Shown: positions 62,181 to 64,000 of the stretch, one piece after another
Numbering within the stretch: the stretch's first letter is position 1
How the letters are laid out: every line of letters starts with the position of its first letter
Source: Streptomonospora wellingtoniae
GTDB lineage: Bacteria > Actinomycetota > Actinomycetes > Streptosporangiales > Streptosporangiaceae
NCBI RefSeq assembly: GCF_031845375.1
Contig: NZ_JAVREK010000021.1
Coordinates: 1 to 64,000 of the forward strand
Direction: 5' to 3'
Length of the DNA stretch: 64,000 nucleotides
Program-made: the position numbers and the translations under genes
The notes under the pieces: generated by a model
Database searches by the model: none
What the model saw: the letters and a program-made list of their open reading frames with translations, nothing else
Told to the model about the DNA's origin: nothing

Positions 62181-62618
62181 GCAATCCCCGCGCCCGGCCC
62201 GTCGCCCCGTCTGCCCTCGCCGACCGGAGCCACCGCCACCGCCCGGCCCGCGCCCGACCGCGAAATGCGGTCGGCCCGGGGCAGCCGCCGTGTGGCCGGA
62301 TGCGGCCCGGCACCGCCCCGTGCAGCGCGCCGCGGCCGCCGCCTCCGGCCGCACGCCGCTTCGGCGCCGCTCACAGCGGAGGACCGGCAGCGTAGCGACC
62401 CTGATAGACCCCTGACACGTCCCTGACAACCACCTGATCTCGGCACGCTCCTGGGGATTTCGCCCCGACTCGCGAAGTATCGTGTTTGCAGCGTGCCCGG
62501 CAGTACCCCGTGCGGCTCCCCCGTGCCGACGTCCGCACGGCAGTTCGTTCGTCTACCGCTCGTCGCAGCGGTGCCGTTTGCAGCGCGAGAAGCCATTCTT
62601 CGAGGAGTAACGACTCTC
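62181..62618. other. Intergenic region before the RND gene
   Basis: 438 bp. It starts with the sensor gene terminator. The segment 62400-62480 is less GC-rich and may hold the RND promoter. No gene seen except the leader ORF that follows. Confidence 0.4.
62254..62274 (+). terminator. Hairpin after the CmtR-like gene
   Basis: A perfect 8-bp stem (62254-62261 with 62267-62274) with a GAAAT loop. Confidence 0.45.
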
Positions 62619-62705
62619 ATGTCCCAATCTGCCAAGTGCCCTCTTGGCGTCCCATCCGGCCCATTCCCACGAGCGGGCGCGCAGCGGGTTAGGGGGACGG
62701 CGTGA
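62619..62705 (+). CDS. Candidate 28-codon leader ORF coupled to the RND gene
   Basis: An ATG with GAGGAG 11 nt upstream opens a 28-codon frame (MSQSAKCPLGVPSGPFPRAG and a short tail). Its TGA overlaps the GTG of the RND permease. Translational coupling or a regulatory leader peptide is possible. It could also be chance, since it resembles no known protein. Confidence 0.35.
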   Translation: MSQSAKCPLGVPSGPFPRAGAQRVRGTA

Positions 62706-64000
62706 ACCGACTAGCACGGATCTCCCTCGGCAACCGGGCGCTCATCCTGCTCATCACCCTGGCGGCCCTGGTCTTCGGCGCGCTGGCGACGGTCAGCACC
62801 CCGCGCGCGCTGATGCCCTCCATCGAGGTTCCGATGGTGATGGTCAACGCCCAGTACCAGGGCGCCTCACCCGAGGTGGTCGAGACCGACGTCGCAGAAC
62901 CGCTTGAGCAGGCGGTGCAGGGCGTCCCCGGCGTCGTCAGCTACACGTCCACCTCCAGCACCGGATCGGTGCAGGTCACCGCCGAGTTCGACTACGGCGA
63001 CGACAGCGACGCCGTCGTGCGCGACGTCCAGCAGGCGGTCGACCAGGCCGAGCCGATGCTGCCCGACGACGTCGACCCCTCCGTCACCGCGTTCGGCACC
63101 GACGACATCCCCGTCGTCATGCTGGCCGCCGGCGCCGGCGACGGCGACGAGCAGGCCCTGGCCGACCCGCTCAAGGAGCAGGTCGTGCCCGAGCTCGAGT
63201 CCATCGACGGCGTGCGCGCGGCCACGGTCACCGGCATCCGCGAGTCCTCGGTCGTCATCGAGCCCAAGGACGACAAGCTAGAGGACGAGGGCCTGACCGT
63301 CGCCGACCTCACCGGCGCGCTCCAGGCCAGCGGCACACTCACCCCCGGTGGCGACATCACCCAGGACGGCGAGACCCTGACCGTCACCACCGGCGGCAAG
63401 CTGCAGTCGGTCGACGAGGTCGAGGACGTCTGGGTCACACCGTCCGGCGCATCCGCCGGCGGGAGCGGCGCCGCGGGCGCCGGGACGGGCGCCGGCGCGG
63501 CTGCCGGAGCGGGCGCGGCCGCGGGTGCGGCCGGAGCCGTTGCTCCCAGCGCCGATCCGATGCGCCTGGGCAAGCTCGCCGACGTCGAGCTGCGCATGGA
63601 CGAGGCCTCCAGCATCACCCGCACCGACGGCAACCCCAGCCTCGGCGTGATGGTCACCAAGACCCCCGACGGCAACACCGTCGAGATCTCCGACGAGGTC
63701 ACCTCGGCGCTGGACGACATCGAGCCCATGCTCGGCGACGACGCCGAGGTCACCGTGGTCTTCGACCAGGCGCCCTACATCAACGACTCCATCGTGGCCA
63801 TGGCCGAGGAGGGCGGTCTGGGGCTGCTCTTCGCGATCGTCGTGATCCTGGTGTTCCTGCTGTCGATCCGATCCACCCTGGTCACGGCCGTGTCCATCCC
63901 GGTCTCGCTGCTGGTGGCGATGCTCGGCATGCAGGCGTTCGGCTACTCGCTCAACCTGCTGACCCTGGGCGCGCTCACGGTCGCGGTCGGGCGCGTGGTC
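62702..64000 (+). CDS. Efflux RND transporter permease, N-terminal part (cut by window end)
   Basis: The 433 codons present show an AcrB/MmpL-superfamily HAE-type RND pump. A first transmembrane segment (ALILLITLAALVFGALATV) is followed by MPSIEVPMVMVNAQYQGASP and VETDVAEPLEQAVQGVPGV, hallmarks of the porter domain. A Gly/Ala-rich stretch at about residues 250-284 interrupts the second subdomain. The helices ILVFLLSIRSTLVTAVSIPV and LNLLTLGALTVAVGRVV follow. The family motif with an Asp (GALTVAVGxVVDD) would come next but is beyond the end. GTG start, coupled to a small leader ORF. Confidence 0.92.
   Translation, partial: MNRLARISLGNRALILLITLAALVFGALATVSTPRALMPSIEVPMVMVNAQYQGASPEVVETDVAEPLEQAVQGVPGVVSYTSTSSTGSVQVTAEFDYGDDSDAVVRDVQQAVDQAEPMLPDDVDPSVTAFGTDDIPVVMLAAGAGDGDEQALADPLKEQVVPELESIDGVRAATVTGIRESSVVIEPKDDKLEDEGLTVADLTGALQASGTLTPGGDITQDGETLTVTTGGKLQSVDEVEDVWVTPSGASAGGSGAAGAGTGAGAAAGAGAAAGAAGAVAPSADPMRLGKLADVELRMDEASSITRTDGNPSLGVMVTKTPDGNTVEISDEVTSALDDIEPMLGDDAEVTVVFDQAPYINDSIVAMAEEGGLGLLFAIVVILVFLLSIRSTLVTAVSIPVSLLVAMLGMQAFGYSLNLLTLGALTVAVGRVV

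Overview
The window is 64 kb of very GC-rich DNA with strong third-position G/C bias, GTG starts, tightly overlapping ATGA/GTGA gene junctions and several leaderless-looking promoters. A mycothiol-dependent formaldehyde dehydrogenase, a Streptomyces-type conservon (cvnABCDE), DUF397/DUF5753 proteins and a CmtR-like metal sensor point to a filamentous actinomycete. Streptosporangiales/Nocardiopsaceae would fit, but this is inference from gene content. I see no rRNA, tRNA, CRISPR, phage or insertion sequence. The right end cuts an RND permease gene.

Layout. 0.1-7.3 kb (minus): a tartrate operon with two tartrate/D-malate dehydrogenase paralogues, a D-tartrate dehydratase and a TctCAB uptake system. 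A LysR gene at 9.4-10.3 kb shares an ATAG-N7-CTAT operator with that operon's promoter. 7.7-9.2 kb: an FG-GAP lipoprotein. 10.6-12.1 kb: NmrA-like and VOC proteins. 12.6-20.7 kb: a conservon whose last gene is an atypical P450, a canonical P450, and two DUF2236/MpaB-family proteins. 20.8-25.0 kb: a CitMHS transporter/AtuA operon with a divergent LysR. 25.9-28.5 kb: a sulfotransferase, an unknown protein and a GT4 glycosyltransferase in overlapping order. 28.7-33.3 kb: C-S lyase, mycothiol formaldehyde dehydrogenase, DUF4916 protein, a decayed MerR/HspR fragment and an LCP protein. 33.4-35.7 kb: dihydroxyacetone kinase (dhaL, dhaK, divergent dhaM). 35.7-42.8 kb: HrpA helicase, lactonase, DUF2267 and an Rv2629/Balon-like protein. 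42.9-45.0 kb: biotin ECF transporter bioYMN. 45.1-47.2 kb: a serine beta-lactamase-fold hydrolase and threonine aldolase. 47.5-52.9 kb: a probable heteromeric acyl-CoA dehydrogenase with an SDR, a divergent amidohydrolase and a GDPD. 53.2-55.5 kb: an ATPase / HTH-DUF5753 / DUF397 regulatory trio with a shared operator. 55.7-62.2 kb: ion homeostasis (ZnuA with Zur box, TrkA/TrkH, NhaA, CDF exporter, CmtR-like sensor). 62.6-64 kb: a leader ORF and an RND permease.

Three copies of an exactly 79-bp palindromic element (12.1, 33.3 and 47.3 kb) align without gaps and carry compensatory stem changes. They are the clearest non-gene structure in the window. Several other intergenic regions hold long perfect GC hairpins that look like intrinsic terminators without U-tracts.
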